Source: Streptomyces omiyaensis
GTDB lineage: Bacteria; Actinomycetota; Actinomycetes; Streptomycetales; Streptomycetaceae
DNA length: 64,000 nt
NCBI RefSeq assembly: GCF_014650895.1
Contig: NZ_BMVV01000002.1
Location: 186,001-250,000, forward strand
Direction: 5' to 3'
Of the stretch, positions 32,170 to 39,338 are shown in pieces (position 1 is the stretch's first letter; the number at the start of each line of letters is the position of its first letter). The notes under the pieces were generated by a model that saw only the letters and a list, made by a program, of their open reading frames with translations, ran no database searches and had not been told where the DNA came from. Position numbers and translations under genes: made by a program.

Positions 32170-32348
32170 TGGTCGGTCTCCTCGGTGTCGGCTGCGGCGG
32201 CTTCGGCGAGGGCGGTGGCGCGGGTCTCGGCGAGGAGGGTGTCGAGGAGCTGGGTGGCGTCGGCTTCGGGCATGCGGCCGTAGCCGGTGGCGGCGGTGTA
32301 GAGGCGCTCGCGCGCGGTGCGGTAGGCGGGGCTGGTGGGCTGGGTCAC
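32166..32348 (-). CDS. hypothetical early protein (60 aa)
   Basis: 60-residue helical protein (YRTARERLYTAATGYG..ATQLLDTLLAETRATALAEAAAAD) ending ETDQ. Both its start and its stop lie in copies of the same GGTCACTGGTCG sequence that overlaps gene junctions here. Coupled to both neighbours by GTGA overlaps. No function recognised. Confidence 0.6.
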   Translation of the reverse strand: MTQPTSPAYRTARERLYTAATGYGRMPEADATQLLDTLLAETRATALAEAAAADTEETDQ

Positions 32349-33037
32349 TGGTCGGTCCCTTCGACGGTCCAGGTGGTCGTCTCACGGACGATGCGGCGCT
32401 TGACGGGCTGCTTGTCCGCCCAGAGGGGGAAGCGGGCGTTCAGGGTGGCGATCCGGTCGACGATCTCTTCGTGGGTGGTGTAGCGGGCCTGCGGCACCCA
32501 CTCCTTCGCCTGCGGGTCGTAGTGCTCGATGCGCCAGGCGACGCGCGGGGGCTGCGTCTGGTCGGTGGCCGGCTGGCTGGCATCCAGCCCGGCGGCGGTG
32601 GCGGGGATGTCGAGGACGTACCAGCGTCGGAGCTGGGATTCGAGCATGAGGCTGTGCACCGTGGCGGGGAGGCCCTGGTCGACGGTGGCGATGTCGACTG
32701 CGATCGACCGCTCCGTCTCAGTGCCCGGCCACACATTGGTGACGGTGGCTCGGCCCTCGGGAAGGCGGGCGGCGTTGCCCTCGGTCGGCCGGTATACCTG
32801 GCCGGGCTCGATCGGCGCCGGGTCCGGCTGCTGTCCGGTCTGCGGGGGCCAGGTCTGGGCGTAGCCGATGCAGGGGCAGTGGGCGCAGGCGGTGTTGTGT
32901 CGGGTCTGGGGGTGGCCGCAGGTGCAGGTGTCCGGCTGCTGTCCGGTCTGGCGGGCGGTGACGGGCTCGACGTTGTGCCCGAGGGCGAGGCGGATCTCAC
33001 GCATCGTCATGGCGGGGCGGGTGGGCTGGTTGGTCAC
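32345..33037 (-). CDS. hypothetical early protein with Cys/His motif
   Basis: 230-residue protein. GTG start at 33037 has AAGGAG. Near residues 32-58 there is a CTCGHPQTRHNTACAHCPC segment that looks like a zinc-binding knuckle. The middle (about 70-150) is strand-rich (RATVTNVWPGTETERSIAVDI), and the C-terminus (VAWRIEHYDPQAKEWVPQARYTTHEEIVDRI) reads as a second small domain. No family is recognised. It is the first gene of a tightly overlapping five-gene block running to 30.9 kb. Confidence 0.68.
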   Translation of the reverse strand: MTNQPTRPAMTMREIRLALGHNVEPVTARQTGQQPDTCTCGHPQTRHNTACAHCPCIGYAQTWPPQTGQQPDPAPIEPGQVYRPTEGNAARLPEGRATVTNVWPGTETERSIAVDIATVDQGLPATVHSLMLESQLRRWYVLDIPATAAGLDASQPATDQTQPPRVAWRIEHYDPQAKEWVPQARYTTHEEIVDRIATLNARFPLWADKQPVKRRIVRETTTWTVEGTDQ

Positions 33038-33095
33038 GTGGGGCTCCTTGGGTGGGCCGGGCCGTGTGGGCGGCCCGGCGGGGACGGGGTGGGGG

Positions 33096-33332
33096 TCAGG
33101 CGGCGGCGTCGATGGTGAAGCTGATGACGATCGCCTCGTCGGTGACCTTGAAGCGGAGGGCGTCGTCGGGGACGGTGTCGTTGTCGCCGAGGCCGTAGTG
33201 GCGCCGGTAGTGCCGTAGCGCTGCAGTGGTGGCGGACTCGACCTGTCCGAAGTCGGCACCCCACGGCTCGCGGGCGGGCACCTCCCACTCGTGTCGGGTG
33301 CTGACGGTGGTGCGGGTGGTCCAGGTGGTCAC
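33096..33332 (-). CDS. hypothetical early protein (78 aa)
   Basis: 78-residue protein with an alternating strand pattern at both ends (TTRTTVSTRHEWEV and EAIVISFTIDA). The start region is nearly identical over 25 bases to the start region of the next gene, so the AAGGAGCCC-TACGTGACC signal is a shared translation-start cassette. Function unknown. Confidence 0.62.
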   Translation of the reverse strand: MTTWTTRTTVSTRHEWEVPAREPWGADFGQVESATTAALRHYRRHYGLGDNDTVPDDALRFKVTDEAIVISFTIDAAA

Positions 33333-33364
33333 GTAGGGCTCCTTGGGTGGGTACGGTGGTGCCG

Positions 33365-33399
33365 GCCCTCCCCGCGCGCTTCCTTCGTGCGGGGAGGGC
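33365..33399. terminator. hairpin after the PAPS-reductase-like gene
   Basis: An 11-bp stem GCCCTCCCCGC / GCGGGGAGGGC with a 13-base loop, between the stop of the PP-loop gene (33409) and the next start. Confidence 0.7.
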
Positions 33400-33408
33400 T
33401 GCGGCATG

Positions 33409-34500
33409 TCAGGCGGTGCGGAGGAATGCGGCGTGCTGGTCTTCGGTGATGAGGCCGGCATCGCGCCACTGGTCGATCAGGTCGTCCTGGCCGGGGACGC
33501 TCACGCAGGACGAGCAGAGACGCCCGGCCGCGGCATCGCTGGACTCACCCGGCGGCTTCTGGCCCCAGCGGCAGGCCGGAAGCCCGGCCGCCTCAGCCCG
33601 GCCCTCCAGCGCCCGCAGCCGGGCCGCGGTCTCCGGGTAGAAGAACTCAATCTCGTCGAGTTCCCCCGGCTTGGCGTAGGCGCCGCACAGGCATTCGCCG
33701 GACATGTGGATGTGCTCGGTGACCTCGTTCAGCGGCAGAGCGCCCTCGAAGCACAGCCGGTGCTTGGCGTGGTCGTGGTCCTGCTGGCAGCGGTGCCGGG
33801 ACCGGTACTCGCGCATGTGGGCGTCGGTCCAGTGGACGAGGGGCGACACCCACACGATGGACCCGGCCGGGTCGATGGCTTCGGCGTTGCGGAAGCGGCG
33901 GTCGGTCTCGGCCCAGCGCATCCCGCCGAGGTAGATCACTCGCCTGCGTTCGGCGCGCGGGAGGCGCCGCTGGTCGCCGAGGACGCTGTTGCGGAACGTC
34001 ATCAGCGGTTCGTCCTTGAGGTGGCGGTACATCACCTTGTGGCCGGCCGGGCCGGGGAAGCCCTTCCAGACGGCGCGCTTGCCGGCGTTGGGGCCCGTGG
34101 AGGCGATGACCTTGCCGAGGATGAGGTCGTCGTAGGTGTTCCGCGGGTGGAGTTCGTGGAGGGTGTCGCCCCAGGCGTCGGCAACGTCGCGAACGTGGTG
34201 GGTGGTCTCGGGGATTCCGGTTCCGGTGTTGACGTGGAGGACTGCGTTGTACCGGCCGCGAAGGAGGTGGCCGACGATGACGGAGTCGTTGCCGCCGGAG
34301 AACATCCAGTAGATCCCGGCCGTCTCCGGGTAGGCGGCGAGGGCCTCGTCGAGGATCTCGTGGGTGCGGGCGATGGCCTCGTCGAGGGTGCGGGCCTCAT
34401 GCTCGCCCTCCTCGGCTTTCGGCGGCTTCTTGGCGAGCATGTCGGGCATGCCGGGGAACATGTCTCCGGGTACCTGCTTGCGCTTACTACGGGAGCTCAC
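33409..34500 (-). CDS. PP-loop PAPS reductase/DndC-like protein
   Basis: 363-residue protein of the adenine-nucleotide alpha-hydrolase (PP-loop) superfamily, with the P-loop SGGNDS at 68-73 and downstream motifs LGGMRWAETDRR (191-202) and SPLVHWTDAHMREY (219-232) corresponding to the substrate region of PAPS reductase and DndC. Seven Cys cluster in the C-terminal third (C238, C250, C270, C272, C310, C329, C332), enough for an iron-sulfur cluster or zinc. GTG start with AGGAGA. It might handle sulfur for a nucleic-acid modification or sense nucleotides; no dnd partner genes are present. It lies just downstream of a WhiB-like gene. Confidence 0.82.
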   Translation of the reverse strand: MSSRSKRKQVPGDMFPGMPDMLAKKPPKAEEGEHEARTLDEAIARTHEILDEALAAYPETAGIYWMFSGGNDSVIVGHLLRGRYNAVLHVNTGTGIPETTHHVRDVADAWGDTLHELHPRNTYDDLILGKVIASTGPNAGKRAVWKGFPGPAGHKVMYRHLKDEPLMTFRNSVLGDQRRLPRAERRRVIYLGGMRWAETDRRFRNAEAIDPAGSIVWVSPLVHWTDAHMREYRSRHRCQQDHDHAKHRLCFEGALPLNEVTEHIHMSGECLCGAYAKPGELDEIEFFYPETAARLRALEGRAEAAGLPACRWGQKPPGESSDAAAGRLCSSCVSVPGQDDLIDQWRDAGLITEDQHAAFLRTA

Positions 34501-34509
34501 GGGGTTCTC

Positions 34510-34630
34510 CTAGGCGGGTGTGATGGTCCAGCCGCTGCTGGCGAGGTAGGTGGCGACGCGGGTGGCGCGGGCGTGGTCGGTGTCGCCGCAGGTGGTGGCG
34601 TCGATGACGGCGAGGGCGGCCCTGCTGCAT
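34510..34630 (-). pseudogene. possible 39-residue gene with one-base insertion
   Basis: One frame reads SRAALAVIDATTCGDTDHAR through SGWTITPA to a TAG at 34510 and has good codon use, but no start codon. Directly before it stands ATG-C-AGC: removing the single C gives MSRAALAV. So either the gene is broken by one inserted base, the base is a sequencing error, or an unusual start is used. Confidence 0.35.
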
Positions 34631-34632
34631 GT

Positions 34633-35172
34633 TCAGGTGAGGGCACGCTCGGCCTTCACGCTGTTGCGGCGGGCGCGGCGGTTGGCCGAGTCGCGGGCCT
34701 GCGCTGCGAGGCACAGGTCGCATACGGGCTCGCCGATGCGGCGGTGAACGGCGGCAGCAGCGGTGCTACCGCCGGCGGCGTGGGCCTCCTCGAGGAGGCG
34801 TCGGCGCTGGGCCAAGACGCGGGCGTCGTGCGCCTCCTGGCAGACGTTGCAGGTCTCGCCGTACGTCTTGTGGACGCGGAACGCCCTGTCGGTACCGCAC
34901 GGCTTACGCAGCCGCCCATCCGGGTCGAGGTGGGTTCCGTCGCCCGCACGGAACCGGCCCCGCTCCTTCGGGGTGAGACCTCCCCAGATGCCCTCGCGCT
35001 GGTCGGTCTCGAGCGCGTGGGTGAGGCAGTCCGCCTTGACGGGGCAGGTGCGGCAGATCTTGCGGGCCTCTGCGGTATGGGGCCCGGTCATGGACCCGGG
35101 GTACATGACTTCCGGGTTGACGGTCGGCGCGGCGCAGGCGGCCAGGACTCGCCAGTCGAGGGTGAGGCTCAT
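34633..35172 (-). CDS. WhiB-like iron-sulfur protein with extra Cys domain
   Basis: 179-residue protein. The N-terminal part is WhiB-like: C13, C40, C43 and C49 (KICRTCPVKADC) for a 4Fe-4S cluster, followed by the GIWGG turn (61-65) and a basic stretch. Unlike short Wbl proteins it continues with KPCG (C92), CNVC (C108/C111) and CDLC (C151/C154), which look like a zinc ribbon or a second metal site. Phage WhiB proteins such as mycobacteriophage TM4 gp49 interfere with host WhiB2 and block superinfection. It overlaps the RusA gene by four bases. Confidence 0.85.
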   Translation of the reverse strand: MSLTLDWRVLAACAAPTVNPEVMYPGSMTGPHTAEARKICRTCPVKADCLTHALETDQREGIWGGLTPKERGRFRAGDGTHLDPDGRLRKPCGTDRAFRVHKTYGETCNVCQEAHDARVLAQRRRLLEEAHAAGGSTAAAAVHRRIGEPVCDLCLAAQARDSANRRARRNSVKAERALT

Positions 35173-35624
35173 GACGCGGCCGCCTGCCCGGCCCACTGGA
35201 ACATGGCGTGCTGCTCGGTGGTGAGCTCCTGAATGTGGAGGACGAGCTGCCCGCCGGGGACGACGGGGCCGATGCGCATGTCGGGTCCGACGACCCTGGT
35301 GTGGTCGTCGTCCTCGAGGACGCCGGCGTCAACGATCCCGTCGACGGCGGACTTGAAGCTGGGGTACCAGTTGGCGGGGTCGGCGCGGCGCCGCGACGGA
35401 GGGTGGAGCACTCCGAGGATGTACGCGTGGCGGAGCAGCGGCTGGTCGCCAGCGAGGACGAGGGCGGCGCGCATGGTGGGGTCTTCGGAGCAGGCGTTCA
35501 TGGCGGCGGTGCGGATGCGGCTGGTGGCCTCGGCGCGTACGCGGTGGTGGACGCGCTGGTTGGCGTTGAGGAGCTTCAGCCCGGGCGGGAGCGCCAGGGT
35601 GAAGGAGCGGGGGATGGGGCTCAC
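35169..35624 (-). CDS. RusA-family Holliday junction resolvase
   Basis: 151-residue protein with the RusA signature: conserved acidic and basic residues D82, N85, K91 and D95 in DPANWYPSFKSAVDGIVDAG, then the DD pair in LEDDDHTRVVG (105-107). It should cut branched DNA during phage replication or packaging. GTG start at 35624 overlaps the stop of the upstream gene. Part of the replication/recombination module. Confidence 0.88.
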   Translation of the reverse strand: MSPIPRSFTLALPPGLKLLNANQRVHHRVRAEATSRIRTAAMNACSEDPTMRAALVLAGDQPLLRHAYILGVLHPPSRRRADPANWYPSFKSAVDGIVDAGVLEDDDHTRVVGPDMRIGPVVPGGQLVLHIQELTTEQHAMFQWAGQAAAS

Positions 35625-35944
35625 AGCAGGGCCTCCTGGATGGGCTGGGGCGGGCAGGTGTGGTCGGCGATGACGGGGTCGGTGGTCGGGACGCTGGGGC
35701 TGCGCCAGGCGATGCGCTGGGTGCCGAGGGCGGTGGTGATGAACCGCCAGGTGAGGCGTCCATCGAGGCGGGCGAGGATCTCGGCGGCGAGGTCGAGGGG
35801 TGTGGGGTCTGCGGTGACGTCGAGGGCGGCGATGCGGCCGGCGCGTGCGCGGAGTACGGGTGCGTCGCAGCGGGGGCAGGTGCCGGGCTTGGCGTGGTCG
35901 GCGGTGGCGGCGATCTTGGCTGCGATGCCCGGGTTCAGAGTCAT
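35621..35944 (-). CDS. hypothetical replication-region protein with CxxC
   Basis: 107-residue protein with a CPRCDAPVLRARAGR zinc-ribbon half-site at residues 23-37 and an aromatic/strand-rich middle (LDGRLTWRFITTAL). Single late Cys near the end (DHTCPPQP). It overlaps neighbours on both sides by four bases. Layout resembles small zinc proteins found before RusA in Streptomyces phages. Function unknown. Confidence 0.65.
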   Translation of the reverse strand: MTLNPGIAAKIAATADHAKPGTCPRCDAPVLRARAGRIAALDVTADPTPLDLAAEILARLDGRLTWRFITTALGTQRIAWRSPSVPTTDPVIADHTCPPQPIQEALL

Positions 35945-36204
35945 CGGGTGCCGCCGAGGGGCAGTGCCGTTGCAGTGCCGTTGATGGCACTGCTGTTTTC
36001 GCTGGTCAGGTGGGGTGGCAGTGCCGTCAGTGCCGTCAGTGCCACCTTCTCGGCATTGATGCTCTTGCGTGCGCATGGAGCCGGTTCCTGCATTTCAACG
36101 GCACTGATGGCACTGTGTGCGGTTGACCTGCGGAAACGCTGGATTCCGATGGAACTTTCAACGGCACTTCGATGGCACTGCAACGGCACTTTGATCATGG
36201 TCAC
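35941..36204 (-). CDS. small frame spanning the iteron-like array
   Basis: An 87-residue frame that overlaps the primase-helicase stop (GTGA) and the next gene start (ATGA), which favours translation. However, the protein is odd (ALTALTALPP, SAINGTATALP) because its DNA is full of short repeats, and codon use is atypical. The DNA may be doing the work, with the frame kept open for coupling. Confidence 0.4.
   Translation of the reverse strand: MTMIKVPLQCHRSAVESSIGIQRFRRSTAHSAISAVEMQEPAPCARKSINAEKVALTALTALPPHLTSENSSAINGTATALPLGGTR
35963..36190. repeat. iteron-like GGCACT/AGTGCC array, candidate origin
   Basis: Within 228 bases the core AGTGCC (or its complement GGCACT) occurs about ten times in both orientations: AGTGCCGTTG at 35963 and 35974; three CAGTGCC units exactly 9 bases apart from 36019; CAACGGCACT at 36096, 36159 and 36181; GATGGCACTG at 35983, 36106 and 36171. 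The stretch is less GC-rich than its surroundings and lies immediately behind the primase-helicase gene, as expected of a replication origin or a repressor array. Confidence 0.6.
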
Positions 36205-38726
36205 TGGTCGTCCCACCGATCCTCGGCCGGGGCCTGGAGGGCGACGTTGATGTACGAGTACGTCCCGTTGCTGGGCTTTCGCACAATCTGAAAGCGGTCC
36301 TTCAGCTCACGGCCGAGCTGCCTCGACGGGAGCGGATCCTCGCCCTCGGCACGGCACCACCGCTCGTACGCGCTGCGGAACACCTCGGTCGCGGTGCGGA
36401 CCTGCGCGCCGCCACCGACGTGGCACGCCTCGTCGAGGAAGCGGGCGAGCGCGTCCTCCTCCGCGGCGTACTGCGCGGTCGCCGCGGTGACGGACGCGGG
36501 GTCGCGCAGCCCGTCCTTGAACGCGTCGACGGCGCCCGCGATGATCCACGCGAGGATCCCGGGGGCCTCCTCGGAGATGAGCAGGAGGTCGAGGTCCTCG
36601 ATGACCTCGTCGGGGGTACGGGTGAAGGGCAGGAGACGCAGGCGCCGCCAGAACGACTTCCCGCCGGCGGAGACGCGCGGCTGGTGGTTGCCCATCAGGA
36701 ACAGCTTGTGCGTGGGCTCGAAGGTGAAGTGGTCCTGCCGCATGAACCGCGCGGTGAGGCCGTCGCCGCCGGTGAGTTCCTTGACCTTGGCCTCGTCGAA
36801 CTTCGCTTCCTGGTTGACCTCGGAGGCGATGACGAGACGCAGCCCGTGGAGCCGGGCGATCTCGGTCTCGTGCCGCTGGGCCCCGGCCATGAGGAACGCG
36901 TTCGGCGCGGTCGCGGCGTAGTCGCCGAGGACGGCGCGCATGACGTTGAGGAACACGCCCTTGCCGTTGCCGCCGGGCCCGTGGAGGAAGGGCAGGATGT
37001 GCCACTTCACGGAGCCGGACGCGGCGTAGCCGGCCATCCGCTGGACGTAGCCGCGCAGCTCCTGGTCGGGGCCGAAGGTCTGGGCGAGGAACTTGTCCCA
37101 CCGCGGGGTGGGCAGCGTGGCGTCGGGGGCGACGCGGGTGGCGCGGGTGTGCATCTCGATCGGGTCGGGGGCGGAGAGCTGCCCGGTGGTGAGGTCGACG
37201 GCCCCGGCGGGGGTGTTGAGGAGCATGCGGTGTGCGTCGAGCTGGTGGGCGTGGGCGACGGTGCGCGGGTCGGTGGTGGCCATGGTGACCATGGCGGCGA
37301 TCCCGGCGGCGGAGAGGGACCGCATGCGGTGCTTGGCCTCGCCCTCGCCGCTGGGCAGGTCGCGCGCGATGGCGCGGGCCATCTCGCGGACGGTGCCGGC
37401 CTCGTCCCAGGCCCACCGGTGCCCGTCCCAGGTCAGCCACTTCCCGCGTTGGGGCACGAACCGGATCTCGTCCTGGTGGAGGTCGATGAGACGGAGCGCG
37501 TTTCCGTCGTCGGTGCGGCTGTACGTCTCCGGCCCTGTGTCGGCCGCGGGGTGTTGCACGACGACGCTGAGCGCGGCGGTCCCGTCCACGGGGGGCGCGG
37601 TCCGGGGTGCGGGGACGGCGGCGAGGTGGCGGACCGGCTCGGGCGCGGGCTCGCCGTAGCCTTGGCGGCGCAGCGCGCTCGCGGCGGCGGAGTGGTTGCC
37701 GCCGTGGTTGAGGAGCGCGTACGCCCCGGCCTTGGTGTACGGCACCTCGGCCTGGAACTCGGTGCTGGTGGTGAAGACGTACAGCCGGTCGCGGTCCATG
37801 GCGCGGCCGGTGGTGGCCGACGGTTCCTTGCCGTCCTTCCCGGGGCGCTGCCAGTACGTGGTCGGCCCGCTGCGGAAGAGGGGGCGCCAGCCGTGCGGGG
37901 TGAGGATGTCGGCCCACGGGGTGCGCTGCTCGTAGTCGTCGAGCGGCGACAGGCCGCCGAGGGCGGTGGTGTTGGTGGAGAAGAGGAACGCGGCCGCCTC
38001 GTCGACCGGCGCGGCCGGCGCCGCGAGCGCGCGGATGCCGTCCGGGGCCTCGTCCGCGGGGACGGCGTCGAGCATGCGGCACACGGTGTGCAGTGCGCGG
38101 TGCTCGTCGACGGTGATGGTCGGCAGGGTCGCGGGCCCGCCGTCGAGGAGTTCGTACGGGCGGCCTGTCGGGTGCACGGTGCCGTGCGACGGGGCGGTGA
38201 CGACGAACCCGCCCTCGCCGCGGGTCTCGATGAGGCCGCGCAGGATCTTCTTCCCCGGGTGGCGGGCGAGGAGGTCCCGCTCCTGGGCGGTGAGCTCGTG
38301 TTCCTCGGCCAGGCGGGACGCCAGCTTCGTGTTCCCAGGGGCGCCGCCCTCGACGCGGTAGTGGAAGTGGAGGCCGCCGGAGGGGGAGCGCTCGAGCCAC
38401 CCGGTGGCGATGCGCTGCCACAGGTCGGCGAGCCCGGAGTTCGCGAGGATGTCGACGAGGGCGGTGAGGACGCCCTCGTCGACGGCGCGGCCCTCGAGCT
38501 CGAGCATCTCCAGGTCGCCGGAGACGGCGCCGCAGATGATGCCCACCCCGGGGTGCCCGTGGGCGAACAGCGCGCGGACGCGGTCTTCCGTGGAGCGCTC
38601 GGCCTGGCCCGCCTTCCATCCGCCGGTGGGGCGCTTCGAGCCGTCCGTCCTGACGGCGACCACCGAGCAGCCGGCCGCGTGCAGCGCGAGCGCCGCGGTC
38701 AGCATGTCGGGTGTGGTGTCGCTCAA
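36201..38726 (-). CDS. primase-polymerase/D5-type helicase
   Basis: 841-residue replication protein. The N-terminus (about 1-200) looks like a primase-polymerase domain (GDLEMLELEG at 70-79, SPSGGLHFHY at 114-123). After a linker comes the D5 N-terminal domain and a superfamily 3-type helicase with Walker A GPGGNGKG (583-590) and a following LVIASEVN segment (631-638). The C-terminus ends in a winged-helix-like part. It should prime and unwind phage DNA at the nearby repeat array. TTG start at 38726 with AAGGAG. The single large enzyme suggests self-sufficient initiation. Confidence 0.92.
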   Translation of the reverse strand: MSDTTPDMLTAALALHAAGCSVVAVRTDGSKRPTGGWKAGQAERSTEDRVRALFAHGHPGVGIICGAVSGDLEMLELEGRAVDEGVLTALVDILANSGLADLWQRIATGWLERSPSGGLHFHYRVEGGAPGNTKLASRLAEEHELTAQERDLLARHPGKKILRGLIETRGEGGFVVTAPSHGTVHPTGRPYELLDGGPATLPTITVDEHRALHTVCRMLDAVPADEAPDGIRALAAPAAPVDEAAAFLFSTNTTALGGLSPLDDYEQRTPWADILTPHGWRPLFRSGPTTYWQRPGKDGKEPSATTGRAMDRDRLYVFTTSTEFQAEVPYTKAGAYALLNHGGNHSAAASALRRQGYGEPAPEPVRHLAAVPAPRTAPPVDGTAALSVVVQHPAADTGPETYSRTDDGNALRLIDLHQDEIRFVPQRGKWLTWDGHRWAWDEAGTVREMARAIARDLPSGEGEAKHRMRSLSAAGIAAMVTMATTDPRTVAHAHQLDAHRMLLNTPAGAVDLTTGQLSAPDPIEMHTRATRVAPDATLPTPRWDKFLAQTFGPDQELRGYVQRMAGYAASGSVKWHILPFLHGPGGNGKGVFLNVMRAVLGDYAATAPNAFLMAGAQRHETEIARLHGLRLVIASEVNQEAKFDEAKVKELTGGDGLTARFMRQDHFTFEPTHKLFLMGNHQPRVSAGGKSFWRRLRLLPFTRTPDEVIEDLDLLLISEEAPGILAWIIAGAVDAFKDGLRDPASVTAATAQYAAEEDALARFLDEACHVGGGAQVRTATEVFRSAYERWCRAEGEDPLPSRQLGRELKDRFQIVRKPSNGTYSYINVALQAPAEDRWDDQ

Positions 38727-38823
38727 CTTCGGCTCCTTGCGTGGTGCGGTTCGGGGGGTAGTGCCTCGGGCCGGAGCCGATCCGGCGGCATCACGCCATG
38801 GGGCCGAGGCGGGGCAGGGACGG

Positions 38824-39252
38824 TCAGAGGTAGCGGGCGATCGCGCCGCCGACGCCCTGGACGAGGGCGAGGCGCATCTCCTCGGAGGTGTCCGCGTCGA
38901 AGGCGAAGTGGATGCGGGCGAGCGGCTTGTCCGCGCCGTCGAGGGTGAGCTGCCCGTCGTACGGGACCAGCCCGTCGGCGCCGAGTGCGACGGCCCACTC
39001 GGACGTGTCGGCCGCGCTGGCGATGAGGCTGTGGATCGCGCGCTGGGCCGCCTCGAACTCGTTGCTGTCGAGGGCCATGTCCCAGTGCAGTCCCTCCTCG
39101 CCGTCGGCCTCGGCCGACGGGAGGCGGCTGTTGATCTCGGTGCCCTCCATCGCCTCGCCGACGCCCACGAAGTCGGGGTCCTCGGTGAGGCTGGCGTGCT
39201 GGCGGGCGGCCTCGGTGCGGAGGTCGTCGTCGGTGTACGGGCGCTCGGTCAT
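38824..39252 (-). CDS. hypothetical acidic early protein
   Basis: 142-residue acidic protein (TDDDLRTEAARQHASLTEDPDF, then alternating helix and strand; ARIHFAFDADTSEEMRLALVQG near the end). No Cys, no membrane segment. It lies between the putative ssDNA-binding protein gene and the primase-helicase gene and may be a replication accessory factor. No family recognised. Confidence 0.65.
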   Translation of the reverse strand: MTERPYTDDDLRTEAARQHASLTEDPDFVGVGEAMEGTEINSRLPSAEADGEEGLHWDMALDSNEFEAAQRAIHSLIASAADTSEWAVALGADGLVPYDGQLTLDGADKPLARIHFAFDADTSEEMRLALVQGVGGAIARYL

Positions 39253-39278
39253 GTGGGTCTGCTTTCTGCGGGGTTGGC

Positions 39279-39322
39279 CCGTCCGGGGCGGCGGAGCGGG
39301 GGAGTCGCGCGGCCCCGGACGG
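39279..39322. terminator. long-loop hairpin between early genes
   Basis: An 11-bp stem CCGTCCGGGGC / GCCCCGGACGG with a 22-base loop in the 86-base gap between two minus-strand early genes. It may attenuate transcription rather than stop it. Confidence 0.45.
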
Positions 39323-39338
39323 TGTTCGGGTGGGGGGA

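Noticed and set aside
33409..34500. PP-loop gene as part of a complete Dnd phosphorothioation system
   Set aside because: None of the other dnd genes is nearby, so only the fold can be claimed.
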